From Dehalococcoidia bacterium (GTDB lineage: Bacteria; Chloroflexota; Dehalococcoidia; SpSt-223): a stretch of DNA of 64,000 nucleotides. Below, piece by piece: positions 1 through 6,444 of the stretch. A program made the position numbers and the translations under genes. How positions within the stretch are numbered: position 1 is the stretch's first letter; each line of letters starts with the position of its first letter. The notes under the pieces are model-generated. The model made no database searches and was not told the DNA's origin. It saw only the letters and a program-made list of their open reading frames with translations. The stretch covers positions 108,145 through 172,144 of the forward strand of contig JANWZD010000002.1 in assembly GCA_025054935.1 (NCBI GenBank). Direction: 5' to 3'.

Positions 1-137
1 ATCCAGAACGCGGACCACAGGCCGGCCTCGCGCAGGCTGACCGCATGCGGCTTGCGATGAAAAACGAGCAGATCGGCGAGGAGAAGAAGAACGACGAAGA
101 AAGTGAAGATGAGGTAAAACCACGGGCTAATAGTCAA
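1..137 (-). CDS. TerC/Alx-family membrane protein, N-terminal fragment
   Basis: The first 45 codons of a minus-strand gene run off the left edge of the window. A TTG start at 137-135 is preceded by AGGGAG at a 5-6 nt spacing. The translation opens with one strongly hydrophobic helix (IFTFFVVLLLLADLLVF), then HRKPHAVSLREAGLWSAFW. TerC/Alx proteins begin with this arrangement: a first transmembrane helix with LDL/ADLxVFHRK, then an SxREAxxWSxFW segment. The family comprises integral membrane proteins linked to metal ion (manganese, calcium) efflux and tellurite resistance. The gene follows the CoA-transferase-like gene by about 60 nt on the same strand and could be cotranscribed with it. The fold assignment is fairly confident from this short piece. 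The substrate cannot be told. Confidence 0.7.
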   Translation of the reverse strand, partial: MTISPWFYLIFTFFVVLLLLADLLVFHRKPHAVSLREAGLWSAFW

Positions 138-197
138 GCGCGCTCCCTGCCGGCCGGGAGAGTAGAGCGTGTGAGAGGGGTCGGCCAGCGCATCGGT

Positions 198-1436
198 TCA
201 ATTGTTCTCGCTTGCGGGGGAGGCCGTCAACGCGGCAGAAGCGGCGCCGCTCGCGATCAGCTGCGCGATCTCTCCCTCGCTATACCCTGCTTCGCGCAGG
301 ATCTCGATCGTATGCTCGCCAAGCCGTGGCGCCGGGCGGCGGTACTGGGCAGGCGTTGCGCTCATCTTGAAGGGAGGGCCAGCGTAGCGGGCGAGGCCGG
401 CGAGCGGATGGTCGAGGTCGACGAAATACTCGCGCGCCCGATACTGCTCATCCTCGAACAGGTCGGCGAGCGTCATCACTTTTGCCACCGGCAGCCGGGC
501 GCGCTCCTGCAGCAGGCGGAATGCCTCGGTGGCGGTGTGACGCTCCAGCCACGGAAGGAAAATGCGGTCGAACTCCTCGCGGTGCTGGTAGCGGAGCGCG
601 TTCGTCGCGAAGCGGGGATCGTTCAGTTCGGGCAGGTTGAGCGCCACTGCCACCTCTGCGCCTGTCCGGCTGCCGAACATGAGGAACAGGTCGCCCTTGG
701 CGGTGGCGCGCCGTCCGGCCGGGTGGAAACCGGCGACGGTCGCCCGCCGGCGCCGGTGCACCAAGCCGAGGCATTGATACAGCCCGAGCGAGAACTCAAT
801 CAGATTGACAACCGCTTCGAGGATCGACACGTCGAGATATTGGGCTTCGCCGAGCAGATCGCGCTGCCAGAGCGCTGCCAGCGCGCCGATGCAGGCGTTG
901 ATGCCCGCGTGCAGGGAGGGCTGGGCGCCGGCCGTCTTGAGCGGCGGCCGGTCGCTCTGTCCGGTGATATAGGGGATCTCCCCATGGCCCCAAAGGGTCA
1001 GTTCCGTCGCCTCATACTGCGCGTAGGGACCGGTTTGGCCGTAATTCGAGATCGATACCGTGATCACGTCGGGATTGACGGTGCGCAGTGTTTCGTGGTC
1101 GAGGCCAAGGCGCGCCATCACGCCGGGGCGAAAATTCTCGAGCACAATATCGGCCGAGGCTGCCAGCCGAAGCGCCACCTCACGGCCTGCGGGATGGGCG
1201 AGGTCGAGCACAATGCTTCGCTTGTTCGTGTTGAGATAGAGGAAGGTGGCGGAGGTTTCGAGGGAGCGGTTGCCGGGGGGGAACGGGCCGAGGTCGCGCG
1301 CTGGATCGCCGCGGCCGGGACGCTCGACTTTAATGACATCGGCGCCGAAATCAGCCAGCAGCTTCGTGGCAAACGGGCCGGCAATATGCCAGCCGAAATC
1401 GAGGACGCGGATACCTTCGAGCGCTCGATCGGGCAC
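198..1436 (-). CDS. CaiB/BaiF-family (class III) CoA-transferase-like protein
   Basis: The 412-residue protein has the class III fold markers: an N-terminal LEGIRVLDFGWHIAGPFATK, then GADVIKVE, LNTNKRSIVLDL, DIVLENFRPG, and a C-terminal LGEHTIEILREAGYS. The family moves CoA between carboxylic acids or racemises 2-methylacyl-CoA in the cytosol. The catalytic aspartate, which in formyl-CoA transferase lies just before the conserved IGxLAAL helix, aligns here with a serine (in GAQPSLHAGINACIGALAAL), so the usual acyl-enzyme nucleophile seems absent. The GTG start at 1436 is chosen because a TTGACG/TAGACT promoter ends 8 nt upstream. An ATG at 1454 lies within the promoter spacer and has no ribosome site. 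The substrate is unknown. Confidence 0.88.
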   Translation of the reverse strand: MPDRALEGIRVLDFGWHIAGPFATKLLADFGADVIKVERPGRGDPARDLGPFPPGNRSLETSATFLYLNTNKRSIVLDLAHPAGREVALRLAASADIVLENFRPGVMARLGLDHETLRTVNPDVITVSISNYGQTGPYAQYEATELTLWGHGEIPYITGQSDRPPLKTAGAQPSLHAGINACIGALAALWQRDLLGEAQYLDVSILEAVVNLIEFSLGLYQCLGLVHRRRRATVAGFHPAGRRATAKGDLFLMFGSRTGAEVAVALNLPELNDPRFATNALRYQHREEFDRIFLPWLERHTATEAFRLLQERARLPVAKVMTLADLFEDEQYRAREYFVDLDHPLAGLARYAGPPFKMSATPAQYRRPAPRLGEHTIEILREAGYSEGEIAQLIASGAASAALTASPASENN

Positions 1437-1444
1437 GGGCAGAC

Positions 1445-1473
1445 AGTCTATCATTGAACGCTGACAACGTCAA
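1445..1473 (-). promoter_or_regulatory. Promoter of the CoA-transferase-like gene
   Basis: On the minus strand TTGACG (1473-1468) is followed after 17 nt by TAGACT (1450-1445). The next 8 nt lead directly to the GTG start at 1436, so the transcript would begin at or next to the start codon. Confidence 0.6.
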
Positions 1474-1500
1474 AACTGCTGCGCCGCGCGCAGCACGCGC

Positions 1501-1506
1501 TATACT
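1501..1506 (+). promoter_or_regulatory. -10 box of the tRNA-Arg gene
   Basis: TATACT ends 10 nt before the first base of the mature tRNA. No good -35 match was seen at the normal distance. Confidence 0.45.
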
Positions 1507-1516
1507 AATAAAGGAT

Positions 1517-1591
1517 GCCCCGATAGCTCAGAGGATAGAGCACCGGCCTCCGGAGCCGGGAGCGGCGGTTCGAGTCCGTCTCGGGGTACCA
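1517..1591 (+). tRNA. tRNA-Arg (anticodon CCG)
   Basis: A full cloverleaf can be drawn. The acceptor stem GCCCCGA pairs with TCGGGGT (one G-T pair at the end). There is a 4-bp D stem, an anticodon stem CCGGC/GCCGG with loop CTCCGGA, a 4-nt variable region, and a T stem GGCGG/CCGTC with loop TTCGAGT. Discriminator A and an encoded CCA follow. Loop bases 34-36 are CCG, which reads the arginine codon CGG, a common codon in this GC-rich DNA. The gene stands alone and has its own terminator-like hairpin. Confidence 0.95.
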
Positions 1592-1596
1592 AGGTG

Positions 1597-1619
1597 GGCC
1601 GAGCGTTCGCTCGGCCTTT
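1597..1619 (+). terminator. Terminator hairpin behind tRNA-Arg
   Basis: The 7-bp stem GGCCGAG / CTCGGCC encloses CGTTCG and is followed by TTT. It lies 6 nt after the tRNA and before the cyclophilin ribosome site. Confidence 0.6.
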
Positions 1620-1641
1620 GTGCGTACTTAAGGAGGGGTCG

Positions 1642-2535
1642 ATGACCCGTTCTCGTCGCGCCCGGCGGGAAGCCGCACGCCGACGGGCTCACGAGCAGCC
1701 CCAACCTGCGCCAGCCGCTGCGGCGCGTCACGCGTCCGCGGCGCCTGCCGAACCGCGCCCGGTTCCGAAGAAGGTCGTCCGCTCCCGTCCCCGCCGGCCG
1801 TGGTACCGCAACCCGGTCTTTCAGCAGGTCACATTTCTCCTCGTCAGCGCCGCAGTGGTCTCGGGGCTGGTCTATCTGTTCAACCAGCAGCAGATCATCT
1901 CGACCTTGCCAACTCCAACGGTCACCCCGTGGCCGACCTCGACCCCGAACGCGACTGCCACCGCTGCCGCTATTGAGACGGCGACGGCGCGCGCCAACCC
2001 CACGCCGACGCCCGAGGCAACGGAAACGCCGGCGCTCTCTCCCACCCCCACTCCGGTGGTGCAGGCGCGTCCTACCTACACTGCTCCGCCGCCGATGACA
2101 ATCGACACCTCGAAGATCTACACAGCGACCATTGAGACCGTGCGCGGCACCTTCGTCATCGAGCTGTATCCCCAAGATGCTCCGATCACCGTCAACAACT
2201 TTGTCCGCCTTGCTCGCGACGGGTTCTACAACGGGCTCACCTTCCACCGCGTCGAGTCTTGGCTGATCCAAGGCGGCGACCCGGAAGGAACAGGGCGCGG
2301 CGGGCCCGGCTATCGCTTTGAAGACGAGCCGGTGCGGGGCGAGTATCTCCGGGGAGTGGTGGCAATGGCGAACGCCGGCCCGAACACGAACGGCAGCCAG
2401 TTCTTCATTCTGAAGCGCGATTCGCCGCTGCCCAAGCAGTACAACCTGTTTGGCAAGGTGGTCAGTGGAATGGACGTCGTCGACCAAATCCAAGTGGGCG
2501 ACCGGATGACCAGCGTCACGATCACCGAAGGCTGA
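1642..2535 (+). CDS. Membrane-anchored cyclophilin-type peptidyl-prolyl isomerase
   Basis: The 297-residue protein has three parts: an Arg-rich cytoplasmic tail, one transmembrane helix near residues 63-82, and a roughly 70-residue Thr/Pro linker leading to a cyclophilin domain in the C-terminal 145 residues. The active-site blocks LTFHRVESWLIQGGDP and ANAGPNTNGSQFFI are present, with the catalytic Arg in FHR and Gln in SQFF. It should isomerise X-Pro bonds outside the membrane and assist folding of exported proteins. The start at 1642 is set by AGGAGG at 1631-1636. An earlier in-frame start would run into the tRNA terminator. The next gene is a paralogue without the anchor, so the pair looks like a local duplication. 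Confidence 0.93.
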   Translation: MTRSRRARREAARRRAHEQPQPAPAAAARHASAAPAEPRPVPKKVVRSRPRRPWYRNPVFQQVTFLLVSAAVVSGLVYLFNQQQIISTLPTPTVTPWPTSTPNATATAAAIETATARANPTPTPEATETPALSPTPTPVVQARPTYTAPPPMTIDTSKIYTATIETVRGTFVIELYPQDAPITVNNFVRLARDGFYNGLTFHRVESWLIQGGDPEGTGRGGPGYRFEDEPVRGEYLRGVVAMANAGPNTNGSQFFILKRDSPLPKQYNLFGKVVSGMDVVDQIQVGDRMTSVTITEG

Positions 2536-2551
2536 TGGAAAGGAGCGCAGT

Positions 2552-3049
2552 ATGGCTAAGCAGTATCCGGCCCCGCCCCCGATGACGATCAATCCGGACC
2601 ACACCTACCACGCCATCATCGAGACGACGCGGGGCACGATCCGCGTGGAACTGCTTCCGAAGGACGCGCCGAAGTCGGTCAACAACTTTGTCTTCTTGGC
2701 GCGCGACGGCTTTTATGATGGCCTCACCTTTCATCGCGTTGAGGATTGGGTGGTGCAGGGCGGCGACCCATTCGGACGCGGCTACGGCGGCCCTGGCTAC
2801 CAGTGGGAAGATGAGCCGGTGAAAGGGGAATATCGCGCGGGGATCATGGCGATGGCGAACGCCGGGCCGAACACCAACGGCAGCCAGTTTTTCTTCCTCA
2901 AGCGCGACACCCCGCTGCCGAAGCAGTACAACCTCTTCGGACGGATCGTCAGCGGGTTCGACGTGCTGACGCAGCTCCGCCGCGGCGACACGATGCTCAC
3001 GGTCCGGATTGCCGAGACAGACGCCGACGGCAGGCCGGTCGAGCCGTAG
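2552..3049 (+). CDS. Cytosolic cyclophilin-type peptidyl-prolyl isomerase
   Basis: The 165-residue protein is a bare cyclophilin domain with no signal or membrane segment, so it should act in the cytoplasm. It shares FHRVEDWVVQGGDPFGRGYG, ANAGPNTNGSQFFFLKRDTP and LPKQYNLFG with the upstream gene, at a level that suggests tandem duplication. Catalytic Arg (FHR) and Gln (SQFF) are kept. The start has GAAAGGAG upstream. It follows the anchored paralogue by 16 nt and is probably cotranscribed. The stop codon runs into a small hairpin. Confidence 0.93.
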   Translation: MAKQYPAPPPMTINPDHTYHAIIETTRGTIRVELLPKDAPKSVNNFVFLARDGFYDGLTFHRVEDWVVQGGDPFGRGYGGPGYQWEDEPVKGEYRAGIMAMANAGPNTNGSQFFFLKRDTPLPKQYNLFGRIVSGFDVLTQLRRGDTMLTVRIAETDADGRPVEP

Positions 3050-3062
3050 AGCGCCCGCGCTC
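3049..3062 (+). terminator. Short GC hairpin at the stop of the second cyclophilin
   Basis: The 5-bp stem GAGCG / CGCTC with loop CCCG begins at the last base of the stop codon. There is no T-tract. It is one of several such hairpins in the window. Confidence 0.35.
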
Positions 3063-3465
3063 TTGGCGCACGGTGTCGGGCAGGGAGGGTCAGGTCCTAC
3101 GCCGAATGCGGGGCCGTCGTCGGCGCTAGCCTGCGGCGGTGTCTGCTCCGCTCGCATGATCCCGCGCCGGCGTTTTCCGCGGGGCTGAGCGCTCTCGCCG
3201 GCGGCTGCGGGTGTCTCCTCAGCGCTTCGGCGCCGTCCTGCGGGAGGGCTGCTCATGCGCTGATGCGCTGCGGGGCGCATCATCTCCGCGCGCGTTGGGC
3301 GCGGGCGGAGCGGTCACGTCGGCAAGCGCGAGTTCGGGCGGGAGCTGCGCGGCAGGTCGGCCGGTGGCATTGCGCGCTCCGCAAGGCATGAGGATGGCGG
3401 CTGCGGCGAGACGGCTCCGCGTGCTGTCCCCAGCGAGCGCTCGCCTCACTGCAATGACTGCCGCC
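3063..3465. other. Intergenic region between convergent genes
   Basis: About 400 nt of GC-rich DNA between two convergent genes. I see no reading frame with coding character, tRNA, strong hairpin or promoter. Confidence 0.5.
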
Positions 3466-3966
3466 TCAGCGTGGAGAGATCCTGTAGCGCGGAAGCCAAA
3501 CGATCTCTGCGTCGATGGCTGCTCCAACCGTCAGGAGGGCGACGGAAGGACGGGGCTGAAGGCGGGGCACCGTGGCCGAGCCAGGATTGACGAGCAGGAC
3601 ATCGCGGTGCCAGTCGACCCGAGGAGCGTGGCTGTGGCCGAAGACGACCACGTCGACACTGCCCGCTTCGAACGCGCCGAGCGCGCGTTCAACGGTTGTG
3701 CGTTCGGACCCGCGGTCTCCGTGAACAAGCCCAATGCGGGTTGAGCCTGCCAGCACAATCTTCCGCCACCCGAGCCGCTCGAGGAGGGCGGGGCTGTCGA
3801 TATTGCCTGCGACCGCCTCCACGGGCGCAATCGCGGCGAGCTCGGTCAAGATCTGCTCGCTGCCGAGATCGCCCGCGTGCAGGATCAGGTCAACCCCGGC
3901 GAACAGGCGCCGGACGCTCTCTGGCAGCGGATGGCCGTGGGTATCTGCAATCAGGCCGAGACGCAC
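3466..3966 (-). CDS. YfcE/MJ0936-type metallophosphoesterase
   Basis: The 166-residue protein has the five calcineurin-like metal-binding motifs: LIADTHG near the N-terminus, HAGDLG, GNID, LVHGD and GHSHAP. It is a small soluble phosphodiesterase of the YfcE family, members of which hydrolyse phosphodiester bonds with Mn2+ or a similar metal. The physiological substrate is usually unknown. The GTG start at 3966 has GGGGAGGAG just upstream and gives the normal family N-terminus. A longer reading frame would overlap the divergent DinB-like gene. The short divergent gap implies back-to-back promoters. Confidence 0.88.
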   Translation of the reverse strand: MRLGLIADTHGHPLPESVRRLFAGVDLILHAGDLGSEQILTELAAIAPVEAVAGNIDSPALLERLGWRKIVLAGSTRIGLVHGDRGSERTTVERALGAFEAGSVDVVVFGHSHAPRVDWHRDVLLVNPGSATVPRLQPRPSVALLTVGAAIDAEIVWLPRYRISPR

Positions 3967-3987
3967 CGTATCGCTCCTCCCCACCAC

Positions 3988-3993
3988 TATAAT
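3988..3993 (+). promoter_or_regulatory. -10 box of the DinB-like gene
   Basis: A perfect TATAAT stands 18 nt before the ATG at 4012. AGGAG lies between, so the leader is short but carries a ribosome site. Confidence 0.55.
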
Positions 3994-4011
3994 CGAGGCG
4001 AGGAGCGAAAG

Positions 4012-4521
4012 ATGGCGGCTGATCCCTATCGTCATGGCCTCATCGCTCGGTTGCGTGCCAGCGGAGAGGATGTCGTTTGGTGCGCCGAGCTGTTTCCGCG
4101 CCCCCACGTTGATTGGGCGCCTGAAGGGGAGTGGTCAGCGCGTCAAATTGTCACCCATCTGCGCGACGTGGAGCATGGCGTCCAGATCGCCCGCATTCAG
4201 GCAGCAGTGCTGGAAGACAATCCGACCTTTCCTCGTTTCGACGCTGCGGCGTGGCGCGCCGCCCACCGCCCGGCGTCGGAGACATACGACGAGGTGGTGG
4301 ACGATTTTGCTGCCGGCCGGCGCGCTCTTGCCGCCTTGCTCGATCGCCTTGACGCGGAGGACTGGAGCCGTCCGGTGCGGTCGGCCGCATTCGGGCTGAG
4401 CACTCTTGAGGCGGTCGCGGAGCGCGCTTACCTTCATACTCTCGACCATATCGGGCAGCTCCTTCGCTTGCGCCGGACGCTCCTTGCTGCCCTCGCGGGA
4501 GAGGGCGCCTCTGGACCCTGA
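4012..4521 (+). CDS. DinB-like four-helix-bundle protein
   Basis: The 169-residue protein fits the DinB/YfiT metal-binding four-helix bundle. WSARQIVTHLRDVEHG carries the first histidine, and a late AYLHTLDHIGQLLRLR supplies two more, forming the usual three-His metal site. Relatives act as thiol-dependent S-transferases or hydrolases, but most are uncharacterised. AGGAG precedes the ATG and a perfect TATAAT precedes that. The 3' end overlaps queG by a few bases, so the two are likely translated together. Confidence 0.82.
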   Translation: MAADPYRHGLIARLRASGEDVVWCAELFPRPHVDWAPEGEWSARQIVTHLRDVEHGVQIARIQAAVLEDNPTFPRFDAAAWRAAHRPASETYDEVVDDFAAGRRALAALLDRLDAEDWSRPVRSAAFGLSTLEAVAERAYLHTLDHIGQLLRLRRTLLAALAGEGASGP

Positions 4522-5782
4522 CGCGATCGCCCGGGCCCTTGAAGCAGACGCCGCGGCGCTCGGCTTCGATCTGTTCGGGATCGCTCCTGCCGACACTCTC
4601 GTCGAGGACCTTGCTGCCTACCGCCAGCGCCTCGCGGAGGGCCGGCTGCGGGGGATGGACTGGCTGAATGACGAGCGGGTGATTGCGTTCGCGCCGACCC
4701 AATTAGTGGAAGAGGCGTGCTCGGTCATTGTGCTGGGAATGAGCTACTACATCCCGGCTGCGCCGGAGCCTGCCGCAGACGACCACGGCCCCACGGGGCG
4801 GGTCGCCCGGTACGCGCGCGGGCGCGACTACCATCGCGTTATTCGCCCGAAGCTGCGGCGGCTGGCCGGCCGGCTGGCTGAGTTGGCGGGACGGCCCGTT
4901 CGCGCTCGCCTCTTCGTCGACAGCGGCCCGCTTGCAGAGCGAGCGTTTGCCCGCGCTGCCGGGATCGGCTGGATCGGGAAGAACACCTTGCTTCTCAACC
5001 GGCGGCTTGGGTCGTGGTCCTTCCTCGCCGCGATTGTGTCTGACGTGGCGCTGCCGACTGGAAAGCCCGTTCGGACGAATTGCGGCGCGTGCGACCGCTG
5101 TCTGCGCGCCTGCCCGACCGAGGCGTTCGTCGCTCCCTATGTCCTCGATGCGACGCGCTGTATCTCCTACCTGACGATTGAACATCGCGGTCCGATCCCG
5201 CCCGAGCTGCGACCCGCGATGGGAGACTGGATCTTCGGCTGCGATGTCTGTCAGGACGTCTGTCCTGTCAATCGAAAAGCGGCAGCCGCCCGGGAGCCCG
5301 ACTTTGCGCCCCGCCCCGGGATTGGCGAGCGGACCGCACTGCTGCCGCTGCTGGCGCTTGACGACGCCGCTTTCGACGCCCGCTTCCGCGGAAGCGCGAT
5401 CCGGCGCGCGAAGCGCGAGGGCTTTCTTCGCAATGTCGCGATTGCTCTCGGCAATAGCGGCGATCCCGCTGCTGTTCCGGCGCTTGCGGCCGCCCTCCGC
5501 AATGACCCCAGCCCCGTCGTTCGGGGCGCTGCCGCCTGGGCGCTCGGCCGCATCGGCGGAGAGGCCGCACGCCGCGCGCTCGCCGCTGCCGACGACCCTG
5601 ACCCGACAGTGCAGGAAGAGATTGCGGCCGCACTCGCGAGGATCGCTCCGGCGGCGCCGGGGTCAAAGAGCGCCGCCGCTGGCCGCAGCAGCCTGCCGGT
5701 CACTCGCCCGCAGAACGGTCAAGCGAGCGAGCGAGGTCAAGCGACAGACCAGCTGGCGTCGAGCGTGTCTCTACCCGGATAA
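4511..5782 (+). CDS. queG: Epoxyqueuosine reductase QueG with C-terminal HEAT repeats
   Basis: QueG reduces epoxyqueuosine to queuosine in tRNA, the last step of queuosine synthesis, using cobalamin and two [4Fe-4S] clusters. The cluster motifs are CGACDRCLRACP and CDVCQDVCPVN. The upstream RLFVDSGPLAERAFARAAGI and GWIGKNTLL match the cobalamin-dependent domain. The C-terminal third contains PBS-lyase HEAT repeats (DPSPVVRGAAAWALGRIGGE), as in longer QueG proteins. The best start by homology is a CTG at 4511 (read LDPDAIARALEADAAALGFD), with GGGAGAGGG 5 nt upstream. The nearest conventional alternative is TTG at 4484, without a ribosome site. The last 83 nt overlap the convergent receiver gene. 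Confidence 0.9.
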   Translation: MDPDAIARALEADAAALGFDLFGIAPADTLVEDLAAYRQRLAEGRLRGMDWLNDERVIAFAPTQLVEEACSVIVLGMSYYIPAAPEPAADDHGPTGRVARYARGRDYHRVIRPKLRRLAGRLAELAGRPVRARLFVDSGPLAERAFARAAGIGWIGKNTLLLNRRLGSWSFLAAIVSDVALPTGKPVRTNCGACDRCLRACPTEAFVAPYVLDATRCISYLTIEHRGPIPPELRPAMGDWIFGCDVCQDVCPVNRKAAAAREPDFAPRPGIGERTALLPLLALDDAAFDARFRGSAIRRAKREGFLRNVAIALGNSGDPAAVPALAAALRNDPSPVVRGAAAWALGRIGGEAARRALAAADDPDPTVQEEIAAALARIAPAAPGSKSAAAGRSSLPVTRPQNGQASERGQATDQLASSVSLPG

Positions 5783-6404
5783 CGTGCTGCAGCTGCTGGA
5801 CATGCTCAGCGAGGCCGAGGACACGCTCGAGCGCCGTGCCGATCAGCGCGCGCAGCTCGGGAGGAACGGTCTCGCTCTCTTCGAGAATGGAGAGCGAACC
5901 GACAGCGAGCTGAACATCGTTGTTGATCCGGTGGGCCATCTCGCGGGCAGCGAGCAGCACTCCCTCGAGCCGCGATTGACGGAGCAGCAGCGCTTCCTGC
6001 GCGAGCTGGGCGCGCTTCCGCTCGATAGCGTAGCGGACAGCGCGGGTCAATGCGGCGCCGTTGATCCGCCCCTTCACCAGATAGTCTTGCGCGCCTGCTT
6101 GGACGGCGGCGATGGCCAGTTCTTGGTCATCGAGGCCGGAGAGAATGAGGATAGGCAGCTGCGAGGCGGTTTGGGCGAGCGCATGAAAGGTGTCGAGCCC
6201 CGTGCTGTCGGGGAGGGTGAGATCGAGCAGCACGACGTCGACCCCGCCGCCGCTGATCCGTTCACGGCCGGCGCGAAGGGTCTGCTCGACCAGCAGATGC
6301 GGTTCAATCAGCGAGGGCCCGACGTCACGGAGAATCTCGGCGAGCAAGCGCGCGTCAGCGGGGTCGTCCTCGATCAGCAGCAGCGTGACCGGTTCTGGTT
6401 CCAT
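5700..6404 (-). CDS. Receiver-domain protein with a HisKA_2-like H-box and no ATPase domain
   Basis: The 234-residue protein starts with a CheY-like receiver (acidic pocket D12-D13, phosphoacceptor D61, S89, K111). It then has a helical stretch with EMAHRINNDVQLAVGSL near residues 155-171, resembling the histidine-containing helix of HWE/HisKA_2 kinases (HHRVKNNLQ-type). No N, G1 or G2 ATP-binding boxes follow and the protein ends about 60 residues later. It may relay phosphate from the receiver to H158 or act as a dimerising phosphotransferase, as Spo0B-like proteins do; that is inference. It lies 40 nt downstream of a sensor kinase gene, its likely partner. The ATG at 6404 is chosen because the receiver begins there. 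Confidence 0.85.
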   Translation of the reverse strand: MEPEPVTLLLIEDDPADARLLAEILRDVGPSLIEPHLLVEQTLRAGRERISGGGVDVVLLDLTLPDSTGLDTFHALAQTASQLPILILSGLDDQELAIAAVQAGAQDYLVKGRINGAALTRAVRYAIERKRAQLAQEALLLRQSRLEGVLLAAREMAHRINNDVQLAVGSLSILEESETVPPELRALIGTALERVLGLAEHVQQLQHVIRVETRSTPAGLSLDLARSLDRSAGE

Positions 6405-6444
6405 CTCGTCATTCCTGCCTTCATCCCGTCCGAGTGAGCTCACT

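Noticed and set aside
45..1457. A 470-codon open frame on the plus strand across the CoA-transferase-like gene
   Set aside because: It is a mirror of the real gene in another frame. The translation has no family features.
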